Source of the DNA: Gigantopelta aegis
Lineage: Eukaryota; Mollusca; Gastropoda; Neomphalida; Peltospiridae
DNA length: 64,000 nt
Assembly: GCF_016097555.1 (NCBI RefSeq)
Contig: NC_054706.1
Coordinates: forward strand, 52,177,590 to 52,241,589
Reading direction: 5' to 3'
The notes below the pieces were generated by a model, which saw only the letters and a list, made by a program, of their open reading frames with translations, did not search any database and had not been told where the DNA came from. Positions 23,507-35,216 of this stretch are shown in pieces. The first letter of the stretch is position 1. The number at the start of each line of letters is the position of its first letter. The position numbers were made by a program, and so were the translations under genes.

Positions 23507-23611
23507 AAACTCCAAAGAAGTCAACAAGTGTTACTGACATTCAGTTCCATATTACCATTGATCATTCAATCCCTCATCACATCTTTATTTTATACAGGCA
23601 TAATAATATGA

Positions 23612-23912
23612 CACTGGGGCAGGGCGTGGCCCAATGGTAAAGTGTTCGCCTGTTAACCTGAAGGGCCCATTGAGCTATTTTTCTTTACAGCCAGTGTACC
23701 ACGACTGGTATATCAAAGGCAGTGGTATGTGCTATCCTGTCTGTGAAATAGTGCATATAAAAGATCTCTTGCTACTATAATGGAAAAATGTAGCAGGTTT
23801 CCTATATCTAAGACTATATAAATGACAGAATTACCAAATGTTTAACATTCAATAGCCGATGATTAATAATCATTGTTCTCTAGTGGTGTTGTAACAAAAC
23901 AAACTTTAAACT
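23612..23912 (+). repeat. SINE, head A / tail B
   Basis: Head gggcagggcgtggcccaatg with a damaged B-box region, normal core, and tail B end ctctagtggtgttgtaacaa. Confidence 0.85.
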
Positions 23913-24000
23913 TTAATATGACGTTATTTAGTGAAGTGTATATGGTCTATAATACAAAGTGTTCCCTTTTTTCGTCTTATGTCATGTCATAGGCTTTTAT

Positions 24001-24140
24001 GTGACATTCAGAACAAGCTGTTGTAGCACACACCTGTCCTGGATGCAAGTGCCAGCCTCAGTCAGCTACTCCATCCAGGACAGGAAAAGGGTTGGGGTGG
24101 GTGGGAGAGGGAGCACCAGCAACCCATCCGGAATTGGTAG
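24001..24140 (+). repeat. Dispersed repeat family K, copy 1
   Basis: The words caggaaaagggttggggtgg and attggtagtgggtgggg match the reverse strand of 48540-48730. The short frame through it is not taken as a gene. Confidence 0.65.
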
Positions 24141-25366
24141 TGGGTGGGGACAATTTTGGTGTTATCGAATTTCGAATATCCCATAGGATTAAGTCAAAAA
24201 GGAAAGTAGTGCACAATTTCTTGAAGGAATTTTAGTGCATTTTTTAACCGTTCATCGAAAGAAAAAAGAAAAAAAGGAAAACAAAAAAAGGGAGCTACAT
24301 CATAATTTGAACTTAAGTTTGTCAATAGTTTTCTCTCAGTATATATGACTGTGTCAAAAAATTACCATATGTTTGACATCCATTACTAAATTAATGTGCT
24401 CTAGTGGTGTCGTTAAACAAAACAAACTCTCATTGTATTACTGAGCACTTTTAATATATACTGGTGACAACCAAATACGTTAAAACATCTACTGATGGGC
24501 ACAGCTGGACCTTATACCATTTATTGCACCCGAGGCTGATGGACTGCCACTTTGCGTCACTGAGTCAATGAGTGATATATGTTAATGTGTGCCCCTGGCT
24601 ATACTGTACCTGTAAACAATTCAACAACAGACAGCTGGTTGTTGGGGATGAGGTAACAACATTAGCCCATTATCTAATGATGAGAAATACCAGTAATCCT
24701 CTATCAACATCTGATCTAGGTGTTAATTTGCCTGTTTCAAGTTTATCACAGTCTATTCAAGTGTGTTTGTTTACCAGTCTGTTAGTGGTGTTAGCAAACA
24801 TTTAGCAGGATTGAGATTCTTTAATCATACTGAAAACACTGTGATAAGTAAATCACTCATGAGGGATTATTTTTTTGTTTGTTGTTTTTGTGATTTTGTA
24901 ATGGGGGGGAGGGGGGTAAAGATGTTTTATTATATATTAAATACACATTTATCCATTATCATCAAAGTAAAGACTAAAGATTTCTAATAATTGTAGTACC
25001 TGATTAGTATTTAAAACCGGCCTAGGTTGTGTAGTGGTAATTATCGAAATCGTCCCCAACAACTCCCCTCTCCCTCAGATCTAACTGCTGGCCTTAATGG
25101 CTATAGGTTGTGTAGTGGTAATTAACAAAATTGTTTCAAATAATTCTTCTCTCCATTGGATTAAATGGTTCAGAGGTACATGCATTTAAAAAAAAAAATA
25201 TATATATATATATACATTTTCTGACATTAGAAACACCAAGATGAACAAAAACACTTCAAAACACACAAAAACATAATAATCTAAACAATAAAATCGAAGC
25301 ATGTCTGATTACAATGATCAAAAACGGTTCTTAATCATGAGAAATTTGCCACAGTATTTAAAATGT
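24141..25366. other. Gene-free stretch
   Basis: Holds a tail B fragment at 24340-24430, a G-run near 24905, two short related pieces (taggttgtgtagtggtaatt at about 25024 and 25103) and a (TA)n at 25197-25214. No exon recognised. It may be intron of the minus-strand membrane-protein gene. Confidence 0.4.
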
Positions 25367-25498
25367 CAGTGGTGTAGGAAGGTGACAAAAAGAGAGGTGG
25401 CACACTTATATTTTCACACTTTTATACTATTATAAAGCAAAATATCTTAAAAGTGCTGCTCCCCCCCCCCCCCCCCCCCTCTGCTTCCTACACTAGTG
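25367..25498. mobile_element. Short inverted-repeat element, family G copy 1
   Basis: Ends cagtggtgtaggaagg and gcttcctacactagtg are inverted repeats. The flanks are aatgt and aatct, a 5-bp duplication with one difference. The inside holds actattataaagcaaaatat and a 20-bp C-run. Confidence 0.78.
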
Positions 25499-25784
25499 AA
25501 TCTAGGGTCTGTCATTTTAAGTTCTTGCCCAGGACAACAAAAACAAACAAACAACATTAATCAAACTCTGGGCCACTTGTTTTACACTTGCTCTACCACC
25601 TAACCAGATTAAAAGAAACAAAGGCCGTCTTTAATGCAGGACATATCACAGACAAAAGAAATCTGCCAACTTTGGGCACTGACAGGAGATTATGTAAAGA
25701 TAAGTGAGGATTATGATAGGATAAGAGGCTTGCAATAATCAAGTGTTAAATTGTGCTTGAATGAGGTTAACTCAGTACTTAACA

Positions 25785-25936
25785 CAGTGAAACCTGCCAA
25801 AAGCAGACCCTCTGTAAATTGAAATTCCCTCAAAACTGGATGTTTTTCACTGCATGCTCTTCTCTGAACCGGATACCTCTTAAAACTGGACATTTTAGTT
25901 GGTCCTGTGGGTGTCCAGTGTACAGGCATTTCACTG
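25785..25936. mobile_element. pogo/Tigger-like short element, copy 2
   Basis: Starts cagtgaaacctgccaaaagc and ends caggcatttcactg followed by TATA. Internal ccggatacctcttaaaactg shows the usual cctcttaaaacngg words of this group. Non-coding. Confidence 0.7.
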
Positions 25937-26118
25937 TATAATATACATGTATCAATGATTTCACACTGGCCTTGCCTATCTTGGGCAGAACTCTTCTAAT
26001 GAAGTTGGAAACTGTTGTGTTTACCAACTTCAAAATGTATTTACATTTTGTAATTTAGTGTAAACTCCAGGTTAAAGCCTTAACATGTATACACATGTGT
26101 TTGTATGTAAAACTAAAA

Positions 26119-26220
26119 AGAAATATTAATAGGAATTTTACTTACCAAAGAACATAATCGCTAAAAAGAGTAAATATTAATAGGAATTTTACTTACCAAT
26201 GAACATAATCGCTAAAAAGA
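26119..26220 (-). repeat. 51-bp tandem duplication spanning a splice donor
   Basis: Two units (26119-26169 and 26170-26220) differ at a few bases. Each holds, on the minus strand, the last coding bases (gcgattatgttc), a donor ttg/gtaagtaaaattc and about 20 bp of intron. The exon therefore has two equivalent donors 51 bp apart. Confidence 0.9.
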
Positions 26221-27142
26221 GGAAACTGTTTCCCGCTGCATGCAGCGCCGCCAGTACAATCCCTGTGACAACGCAGCACACACCAAGCATGGAGAGCACG
26301 ACAAGAACCCATCGGAACGAGGTTACCTTGACGAAACACTTGACGCACGGCTCTTTACACACGCCGTCATCCGAATGACTCGCACTGTTCGCTCTTGTGC
26401 GGCTGCGCCTGTTGGCATGACGCGAGCGGCCACTGCCCTCATGGTTCCTGTGTCTTTGGTTGCGGGTTCTGTGGTCTGTCCCGTGACCCCTCCTGTCGTT
26501 GCTGCGGGTCTGCCGGTGCTGGTTCGGCCGGGTCGGAGTGACGGGGACAGAGACGTGTGAGTGCAGAAGGTCGGGGAGGGCGTCTGACTGGTGGGGGTCA
26601 AGCCGGGTGGAAATCCCCACGCTGATATCCCGGGTCTGGATCTGACGGTACGGTGGTAGGTGGCTCGTCCTGGGGTGACCGCCTCCCGGCGTCCCACCTG
26701 ATGGAGGAAGATTCACATCCACAAGCGCCGGGTACAGATTTCCCGCATTTCCTCCTTGCGACAGTCTCTGTCGTGAATCAGTGATCATTACTGGTCTCGC
26801 ATCCGGATTCCCCGGCCGCTCTTGCACCACCCCATCGTGATTGGATGAAGACGCGGAAAGACCAACGCTCGCGGGAGCAGTTTCTAATCGGATATCGTTC
26901 GGACTCAACTCATTAATAGAACTCTCCGAATTAACCGGCTGAAAGCAGATTTCATTATCAACAATATCCGGATAGTTTGGTAGCGACTGTCGGTTCTGTG
27001 AGAAGGGCAAACACCCAACCGAAGTGCCGGATCCTCCACTGGAATAGACTAACTTGGTCCCGTTAACATGTCCAGGCACTGCATGTGACCTGCTGGCCAT
27101 AGGTACGAGAATGACACTGGCGGCCGCTGGTGACAGTAACAT
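26197..27142 (-). CDS. First coding exon of an unidentified membrane protein
   Basis: A 315-codon open exon ends in a strong donor (ATTG/gtaagt, GT at 26196-26195) in phase 1. The start at 27142 is the first Met after an in-frame TAA (27202-27200). A second Met at residue 15 (MASRSH) is a possible alternative. Residues 1-200 are Ser/Pro/Gly/Asn-rich and look disordered. About 205-255 is Arg/His-rich (RNQRHRNHEGSGRSRHANRR). A short Cys patch (CKEPCVKC) precedes a membrane segment, about residues 277-299 (WVLVVLSMLGVCCVVTGIVL). A second hydrophobic stretch (SFLFLAIMFI) begins at the exon end and must continue in the next exon. GC content is clearly higher than in the surroundings. I infer a cytosolic basic N-terminus followed by at least two membrane helices. 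Family not recognised; later exons were not found. Confidence 0.8.
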
Positions 27143-27730
27143 CCAGTCACTCCCTGTGCATGTTGTCTGTCCCTCTTTCCCTTGCCAACATCTCCACTGT
27201 TATTCCAGTCATCCAGCCCAATCTTTGAACACTGTAACACTTTGTTTTACCAGCACCTCAGTTATCTTGAGCTCTCTTCAAAGCTGGCACCTGGCCAAAC
27301 ATGGGACACCACAGATCCTTATGCTATGCCTGCGGAAGTAAACACAAGACTGAAATAAGTTTTGTATGGTCTAAAAAAAAAAAAAAAAAAAAAAAGACAA
27401 CGCCAAAAAATTATTAAAGAAGAGTGTGCTTTGTCAATGTTAAAAGGTAATGGAACGTGCCAGTCCTGCACTGACAACAACCCACTCGGTGTCTTGTGTG
27501 CCAGCCGAGTTTTCTTTGTTGGTGACGAGAAGTGCCGAACCGTGACCAGCCAGCAGTTGGCTCTTAGGCAGCTGTTACAGAGACCTTTATGTGTATTCAA
27601 TAGAAGTACACGGCTGATAGATGACGTTTTTGGATGAGATAAAGCAGAATACACACGAATACACATGTGCTGACAGAAATGATCATAATAAGATTTCATT
27701 TTTAAATCAGGGGGAAAAGATTTAACCACA
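27143..27730 (-). other. Probable 5' untranslated or promoter-proximal region
   Basis: Two minus-strand acceptors precede the start codon: a long T-run followed by tag (about 27373), and tttacttccgcag (AG at 27331-27330). Either would join a 5' exon to the exon holding the Met at 27142. The stretch 27440-27640 is GC-richer than its flanks and open on the plus strand for 66 codons with several Cys, but has no splice borders. I leave it unassigned. Confidence 0.4.
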
Positions 27731-28007
27731 AATTAAAAAAAAAATTATAATTATTTTTTCTCTCAGCTTAATAGTAAAATAAAACTGAAAATGTAATTCA
27801 ATCTCAGTGAAAAAATGAAAGGTAATATTACAGTTTAAACAAATTTCAAGGCTGTTTATAAATTATAATAAATGATCATATATGTTGAGGAAAGGGGTTA
27901 ATAAAATGATAATATTATGACTGCTGCAATTGTTTGTTTTTTTAAAATACGGTAACACAATTTGTGACAAAGATGCATTATTTAATTTATTGTACATTTA
28001 TGTATTA

Positions 28008-28198
28008 CACTGATGGTAGGAAAGTGCCAAAAAGTGTGTGCGTGGGGGGGGGGGGGGGGGCACACACACACACACACACATACATATATAATTATATATA
28101 TATATTAATAAACCATTCCTGCTGCTACTGGATCAAGAAAAGTGGGAGACACATTTCCCCCATGACCCTCACCCCACCCCATGCTTACTATGCCAGTG
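28008..28198. mobile_element. Short inverted-repeat element, family G copy 2
   Basis: Ends cactgatggtaggaaagtg and catgcttactatgccagtg. The inside is a 17-bp G-run followed by (CA)n and (TA)n. No clean target duplication is seen; it is more decayed than the two copies downstream. Confidence 0.65.
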
Positions 28199-28386
28199 CT
28201 ATACAAACATTTATTCCACCCTCTGGTGATAATTTCCTGATAAACATTATTTATATTGACAACAAACACACACATATTTTATTTTATTTACAATAAAAGG
28301 CTAAATTAAATATAATGTTTATAAAAGCATTTTTAGACCGGCTTAAAACATATCATCTACATTAAGACTAAAAACTGAAGAATCAT

Positions 28387-28514
28387 CAATAGTGTAGGAA
28401 GGTGCCAAAAAGTGGGAGGGGCACACTTTTACACTATTATAAAGCAAAATATCTGTTTGAAAAGCTGGGGGCACATGCCCCCCCCCCCCCCCCCCCCCGC
28501 TTCTTATGCCAGTG
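28387..28514. mobile_element. Short inverted-repeat element, family G copy 3
   Basis: Ends caatagtgtaggaagg and gcttcttatgccagtg, with a perfect 5-bp duplication atcat (28382-28386 and 28515-28519). It has the same actattataaagcaaaatat inside as copy 1 and a C-run of about 20. Confidence 0.85.
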
Positions 28515-28773
28515 ATCATTCATGTTTCAACTCATTTAATAGTAGAATATTTACACACAGCCTAAAAATAATCATACATGTAGTTATTTGTTCAGTCCCA
28601 TGAATCCATATATATACATTCCTATACTTTTTATATATGTGATAACACATGATCTATTGCTTGTATGAAAACTGTCTTAAGTCAATCTGTCAAACCAATG
28701 ACCGAAATGGCATTGAAATCATGATTTGGACAGTTGACCGTTTATAAATATATGATATAGCTATTATATTAAT

Positions 28774-28810
28774 CATGGGTGTAGGAAGGTGCCAAAATAT
28801 GGTGGGCACA

Positions 28811-28873
<63 letters not shown>

Positions 28874-28991
28874 TATATATATATATATATATAAACATGT
28901 AAAAATATATTTACAAAAACACTGCTGCTGCTACAAAGTTGGGGGGGGGGCACCAGGCACATACCACCTCCCCCCACTTCCTACGCCAGTG
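28774..28991. mobile_element. Short inverted-repeat element, family G copy 4
   Basis: Ends catgggtgtaggaagg and cttcctacgccagtg, with a perfect 5-bp duplication ttaat (28769-28773 and 28992-28996). Inside are a (GT)n run of about 55 bp, a (TA)n and a G-run. Confidence 0.85.
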
Positions 28992-29176
28992 TTAATCTTT
29001 ATATTATGACTGTGTATGGTTGTATTCTCTATTATACAGTCGTGTAAATACAAACGTAATAAAATTAAATCGTAAATCATTTATTAAATGCATCAACAAA
29101 GTCTTTGTTGGCCTATTTCATTTTAGGACCATTTCTTTTAATATAAATTTACCTCAGTGAACAAATGAATGCATAC

Positions 29177-29179
<3 letters not shown>

Positions 29180-29241
<62 letters not shown>
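29180..29241. repeat. (TA)n microsatellite
   Basis: About 60 bp of uninterrupted TA. Confidence 0.95.
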
Positions 29242-29244
<3 letters not shown>

Positions 29245-29424
29245 AACTCAATTAATTTCTAATTTAAATTAGACCAACAATGATAATCATTCTTGTTTCA
29301 AGTTTGATTTAATATGGCAACATTGACAATTAATAATAAAACTAAAGGTAAATTAGCCTGGTCCAAAGCAGTAATGTTCACACTCGTTAATTTTACTCTT
29401 CACTAGGTCTACTTTAGTACTTAC

Positions 29425-29700
29425 CTAAATGCTCAGGCAGTATGTTGCATGTTGGTGAAAAAGAGTGGTATCCTGTTAAACGAGTCTGAAATAAACAGCT
29501 GACTGAACCTGTCACGCCGACATAAACAATCAAACTGCACCAGCATTTGTCAAACACAATACACACAACACGGGCATCTTGTCCAACTCCCTAGCCAATG
29601 TCCGTGAAATATGAGTCGTTTCGCTTCGCTGTTCACCGTATTATCCCGTTATGCAGTCGGAGATTTCACTGGGAAAGCGGAAAAGGCCGACGGCTCGTGA
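29425..29700 (-). other. Candidate 5' non-coding exon of the membrane-protein gene
   Basis: A consensus donor on the minus strand (atttag/gtaagtact, GT at 29424-29423) ends a CpG-richer stretch (aaaggccgacggctcgtg, tttcgcttcgctgttcacc). Position and strand suit a first exon for the coding exon at 27142. The transcription start is unknown and no transcript evidence is available. Confidence 0.35.
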
Positions 29701-29964
29701 ACAAACAGAACAATACTATTATCCGGTAAGAGATGACAAGTTTAAATGAATATATATATATATGGCTCTATAACGTAAAAGTGATGGAAGCTGAAGATAA
29801 TAACGAATTATTTCACTGTATTTGTATTTTGTAATAGCACATAATATTACGGTAAAATTTAAATTAGAAATATTAATTTAGTTTTTGTAATTCATGTGTT
29901 TCCCATTTTAACATAAGCGTAGCGTACGAGATGGGGGGGGGGGGGGTAGCACCTGCCCCCTCCT

Positions 29965-30284
29965 GGGCGGGACGTAGCCCAGTAGTAAAGCTTTGCTTGA
30001 TGCGCGGTCGGTCTGGGATCGATCCCCGCCGGTGGTCCCATTGGGCTATTTGTCGCCTCAGCCAGTGCACTACAACTGATCAAAGGCCGTGGTATGTGTT
30101 ATCCTGTCTGTGGGATGGTGCATATAAAAGATCTCTTGCTGCTAATCGGAAAGATCGAGTAGCCCATAAAGTGGCGACAGCGGGTTTCCTCTCTCAATAT
30201 CCGTGTATTCTTTAACCATATGTCCGACGCCATATAACCGTAAATAAAATGTGTTGAGTACGTCGTTAAATAAAACATTTCCTT
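29965..30284 (+). repeat. Complete SINE, head A / tail A
   Basis: Head gggcgggacgtagcccagta, a very good B box (gggatcgatccccgcc), and tail end cgtcgttaaataaaacattt. It sits between a G-run (29934-29946) and a C-run (about 30295-30320). It may have inserted into a G/C-homopolymer element like family G. Confidence 0.9.
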
Positions 30285-30827
30285 CCTGTCCTCCTCCCCC
30301 CCCCCCCCCCCCCCCCCCCCAGTGCTAGAGATATACGGGCAAAATGAGCTGGCCTACAACCCATATATAAATACATAGTAAACTGTGTGCAACCCAACAT
30401 AGCTGTTTGGTAGTAATGCTAATATTTATGTCATTATCCAGAGTCGGGCTTTTTCTCTTTTTTTTAATTCGGGTAAAAATAAACCTGCCCCCCCCCCCCC
30501 CCCCTCCAAAAAAAAAAAAAAAAATACAAAATAAATAAATTAAAGTTTGAGTTCGTACAAATAGTTATTTTCGAGGAACTGTTGTGTGCTATTCTAGGCT
30601 AATTGTGAAAAACAAAAGTTCATACAAAAGACCTTTTCTGTTAATCCGAAGGCGCACTCATAGTGTTGCAGTTACAATGTTATCGTTGATTAAATATCGT
30701 GTTGGGGTCTTATGGTGCAAACTTTTTCTTTATTTGAATGCTCATTCACTTAGGGTGGGGACTAGAATTAGAGGGAAACTCAGTAACACTGTTCATGTGT
30801 ATCACTAAAAATCAGCATAGGAGTACT
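30285..30827. other. Homopolymer-rich gene-free stretch
   Basis: C-runs at 30295-30320 and 30488-30504 and an A-run at 30509-30524. Otherwise unremarkable. Confidence 0.6.
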
Positions 30828-30927
30828 TTCTTTCTTTCTTTTTTTTTTTCTTTTTTTTTAAATTATTATTATTATTTCTTTTGTTTTCTTATTTAATTCT
30901 TCTTCTTTTTTTTTTTTCTTCTTTTTT

Positions 30928-30960
<33 letters not shown>

Positions 30961-31060
30961 TTTATTATTATTATTGTTTTTTGGGTTTTTTTATTATTAT
31001 TATTTGTTTTTATTCGTTTTAATTATTATCATTATTTATTTATTTTATTATTTAATATCA
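30828..31060. repeat. T-rich low-complexity tract
   Basis: Long T-runs with interspersed C, and TTA repeats. The poly-F frame through it is meaningless. Confidence 0.95.
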
Positions 31061-31557
31061 GAGTGAAAGGATTTATTACAAATTACTCCGATTGTGTGAT
31101 GCAGAAGCCCTTGTCGGTATTAATTAACTTAGAAAGTTAGATACGGTTTTAACGTGCTCATATACCTCTATGGTTTCGAGCACGTTTTAATTAACTGTGT
31201 GGATGCTGAAGTGATGACAGCTGAGTAACTCGCCCATTGTTTCATTTAAAACTGATCTTTTGGACGTGTTCACAGTAACGCTTCACGCCGAGGCCATTTG
31301 TACACTAATTGTTTGATTTGTATCACGGTTTATCGAACAGGTACCGTAACATTAGCTGTACTTGAAAGACCATTACCGATAGCCGCTTAACACACAACAT
31401 GACAGGTATGGCAAAGAAAAGATTGCATGTTGCAGTTCTCCGAACTATAGCTCGTTCCGCCAAAATAATTATAATCCGAAGGTTGTAATAACCAACTGCG
31501 CATTCAATATTTGATGGATCACCAGTTCGAGGGAAATATAGCTAATAACACAGACGG

Positions 31558-31722
31558 GACCGATAATTTAGTTCGAGCAAAAGCTTATAGTCGACCCTGG
31601 ACGTGTTCGACCCACCATCAGTTAATATAAGGGTTTACCGGATCAAAAACTCGGGACTTCATTTTTGGTTCGAGCGTTGCGGTGTGATCGACCCTTCCGA
31701 GGTCGAGCCAACGAGATTCTAT
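31558..31722. repeat. Degraded short DNA element, family J copy
   Basis: Shares ctcgggacttcatttttggt with 13250-13270. The right end, read in reverse (aatagaatctcgttggctcg), resembles the cagttgaatccagtttgctt start at 13146. Confidence 0.5.
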
Positions 31723-31899
31723 TGTAATCTAAGTTTAATTTATTTTGAGGATGGGGGTTGAATGACTTTTGCCCAAATTAAACAAAAATGCTCGAATTTG
31801 GACATCTACTATAATATTCATATTTGAATTACTACCAAACAGCGAATCCCTACGCATTACAACTAACATGGTGAGTAGCATAAAAGAAAAAAAAAATGA

Positions 31900-31945
31900 G
31901 TTTGTTTTGTTTAACCACACCACTAGAGCACATTGATTAATTGAT
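31900..31945 (-). repeat. SINE tail B fragment
   Basis: tttgttttgtttaaccacac and ctagagcacattgattaatt; nothing of the core follows. Confidence 0.7.
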
Positions 31946-32221
31946 GCATGGTGAAAAGGTTTCAGGCCAGCTAATTTTACTGGAATGTTTCCACAATTTT
32001 GCCCAAATGCGAAGATCTGCTCGGGTACTGGGGAACGTGGGGACAGTTGACACCCCCCCCCCCCCCGACCGCATCTCGTGCGTTTATGTCCCCTGCACTC
32101 CCCTTTAACTGAAGCCAAGCCTTCTTTTATAAATTAAGAATTTCAGTTTGGCTATTTTAGTTTTAAAAATGATTGTTTTCAGTTGGGTTTTTTTTGCAAA
32201 ACTAACCCATAGTCATTTCAT

Positions 32222-32465
32222 TTCAGCTTATTTTCGTGCTTATAGCCAATTAAGGTTCAAGCACGCTGTCCTTGGCACATACCTCAGCTATCTGGGCTGT
32301 CTGTCCAGGACAGTGGGTTAGTTGTTAGTGAGAGAGAAGAGGGTCTTACACCTACCCACTGAGTCGTTAAAACTCGCTCTGGGTGGGAGCCTGTACCGGG
32401 CTGCGAACCCTGTACCTACCAGCCTTATGTCCGATGGCTTAACCACGACATCACCGAGGCCGGTC
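32222..32465 (-). repeat. Complete SINE, family C
   Basis: Reverse copy: tail (cagcttattttcgtgcttat), middle (cactgagtcgttaaaactcg), head (aaccacgacatcaccgaggc). Confidence 0.85.
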
Positions 32466-32994
32466 CTAACCCATAACCCCACCCCATGACATGCTGCTAT
32501 CCTTAACTTTAACCCAACTTAATATATATCTACATATGTAATCGCAGTTTTGAGGTCATCAAGTTCATGCTTTATCTCAAGAATAGCCCTCAAGGGGATC
32601 GATCCCTTGACCTCTCAGGCCTGCAGGCTGGCTCTGTATCTTCGAATTAAATCGTGCTCGCTTCATTAAATAATAGTCTTTTGTAATCTATACATTCTGA
32701 CACATTGACAGGTGTAACATCAGGTGTAAACAGAAAGACACAAAAGCTGAAAGATGTCATTGCGGAAAATATGAAGTCCTAACAAATGTTTGATATAGTA
32801 GTTAATTTTATCCATAGTATTTTTGCATTGAAACTTTTTGATATTTTCGTCAGTGACATCTATGATAATTTAATTAGCTGGGGATGTGGATGGGGAGTGT
32901 GGAATGGAAAGACAAAACAATAATTAACAAACTTGTGTTAACAGTGGTAGAATATGTTTGACATGAAACAATAACTAATAAATTCAAATAATAT

Positions 32995-33243
32995 CAGGCC
33001 CGTACGCGGGTGGGGGGTGCGAGGGGTGCGTACGCACCCCCCATAGTCTGCCGAGGTCCGTCCGTGGATGTGTAAAAATATATTTGACATATTTTGAGGC
33101 AAAGAAACATTTCAAATTTACTTCCCAGAATGCAGAAAAATGCATCTCCTGCATTCTAGATTTTAAAAAATTTCGAAGGGGGGGGGGGCATACCCCGGAC
33201 CCCCCTACGCACCCATCATATAAATGTCTGCGTACGGGGCCTG
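32995..33243. mobile_element. Short inverted-repeat element, G/C-rich
   Basis: Ends caggcccgtacgc and gcgtacggggcctg, inverted with one extra base. The target duplication aatat is perfect (32990-32994 and 33244-33248). Inside, ggggtgcgtacgcacccccc near the left end is itself a palindrome. Confidence 0.85.
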
Positions 33244-33309
33244 AATATATGCATGCATGTATTGCTTTGCAATTTAGGCACTTATAAATTGCTTTAAAAA
33301 TAAGGTAAC

Positions 33310-33840
33310 CAGTCTATAGGAAAATGTATATAAAAGATCCATTGCTGCATTAGAAAAAATGAAAAGTAAAAAGTAGTTTGTTTTATTTAACGACGCCACT
33401 AGAGCACATTGATTTTTAATCTTATCATCGGCTATTGGACGTCAAACATATGGTCATTCTGACACTGTTTTTAGGGGAAACCCGCTGTCGCCACATAGGC
33501 TACTCTTTTTTACGACAGGCAGCAAGGGATCTTTTATTTGCGCTTCCCACAGGCAGGATAGCACAAACCATGGCCTTTGTTGAACCAGTTATGGATCACT
33601 GGTCGGTGCAAGTGCTTTACACCTACCCATTGAGCCTTGCGGAGCACTCACTCAGGGTTTGGAGTCGGTATCTGGATTAAAAATCCCATGCCTCGACTGG
33701 GATCCGAACCCAGTACCTACCAGCCTGTAGACCGATGGCCTGCCACGACGCCACCGAGGCCGGTCTAGAAAAAATGATGACTATGAATCAGAATTACCAA
33801 ATGTTTGACATACAATAGCAGATGATTAATTAATCAATGT
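33310..33840 (+). repeat. Tail B SINE split by a younger SINE
   Basis: The left part (tatataaaagatccattgct) ends at 33362 and the right part (aatcagaattaccaaatgtt) resumes at about 33766. The duplicated tagaaaaaatga on both sides is the target duplication of the inserted SINE. Confidence 0.82.
33363..33764 (-). repeat. SINE, head C / tail B, nested
   Basis: Starts tttgttttatttaacgacgc (tail B), keeps the core variant cttcccacaggcaggatagc, and ends gccacgacgccaccgaggcc (head C). This pairs head C with tail B, while 22975-23506 and 50447-51420 pair head C with tail A. Confidence 0.88.
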
Positions 33841-34019
33841 ACCTAGTTATAGAACGTTCACCCGAGGTGCCATGGGCAGCTGGATCAATCGCCTTTGATG
33901 GATTTGTTTTTCGCTCCGATCCCTAGCAGTACCCCATAGACAGGTACATCAAAGCCCCCCCCCCCCCTCCATGACTACTTGCTTCCGCCGTGCCTGCGTT
34001 TACATGCACTTTTCCACAT

Positions 34020-34256
34020 GATTCCCTATGATTAAGGACCACACATATATTGAGGGAGGGAACCCGCTGTCGCCACTTCAGGGACCATTCTTTTTTATTA
34101 GCAGCAAGGGATATTTTATGTGCACTATCCCATAGACAGGATAGCACATACAACGGCCTTTGATGTATCAGTCGTGGTGCACTGGCTGGAGCGAGAAATA
34201 GCCCAAATGGGCCCACTGACGGGGATCGATCCCAAACCGACCGCGCATCAAGCGAC
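34020..34256 (-). repeat. SINE, head A, tail partly lost
   Basis: Begins within the tail (gattaaggaccacacatata) and ends in head A (ccaaaccgaccgcgcatcaa). It is cut before the A box. Confidence 0.8.
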
Positions 34257-35216
34257 TAGATTCATATCTTATCATATCGTAAGGAATCTTATGAATGACT
34301 CAACCTCCCCCACTCCATCGAAACTTCGCTGGCCAAAATCTAGACCCTCCCCTGCATAAATGTATGCACGCGCGCCTGCTTTTCGTATTCTTTTAAAAAC
34401 CATCGAAGGTAGCGAAATAATTATTCCTTAGAAGTTTGCATGTTGGTAAGCTTACTAATTTTAATTATCAGTGCAGAAATTGTGATTATTTATTAAAAGA
34501 GTAGGCCTATACCACCTATGTCTTTAACACCAAAAGTCGTGTCTCGTCGGTCTACGGAACATGACATAGATGTTAGGAAATCGTTCTTGGGGAGACTATG
34601 CAACGAAGCGTATCCGTGGCACACGAGTCGGGAAGTTTGACACTAGCGAAGTGTGATTACATGCAAATAGTGAATACGGTGGTTAGCATCTTTATTTTGG
34701 CAGTTTTTGATTATTAATGTTATGTTCGTTTGCACATATGTCTGTTTGTTTTCAACACAAATTAACATTGTTGAAAGTTTTAATTTGGAGTTATGTCCCC
34801 TCCCAGCATTTGTTGGGTCATATAAAAAATAATTTTGGTTATTACCTCTTTTTGTTGATGTTGTTGTTAATGTGACAGTTGTTAAAGAACGTAGTGCAGG
34901 TAAATTTTTAAAATATGGTAAGGGGTCTACATCTTGTGAGTGTTGTCTTTTCGTTTGGGGAAGTGGAATAGACTAGAAATAATTCCTTGCATAATTTATT
35001 TTACACTTGTAAGCATTCCAAATAGGCCTACCAGAGTTCCTTGAAAATAAATCCCAAAAGTGGTGCACAATTTATGAGTTAGTCGAGTGATAGTTGATTA
35101 TATTCTGGGGACCATGTGTATCAATAATATATGTATAACAGTGCTGCTTCAAATACTGTGATGCACCATGACATTGTGGGTCCAAATGTACATTCATTTG
35201 TTAGCAAAGTCGAAGT
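34257..35216. other. Gene-free stretch upstream of CRLF3
   Basis: 34530-34680 is richer in CG dinucleotides (ctcgtcggtctacgg, gaagcgtatccgtgg) than its surroundings. It could hold the CRLF3 promoter and first non-coding exon, but I cannot fix a start or donor. Confidence 0.35.

Noticed and set aside
30881-31066. Poly-Phe frame, and the poly-Val frame at 28818
   Set aside because: Low-complexity T-run and (GT)n translated by chance.
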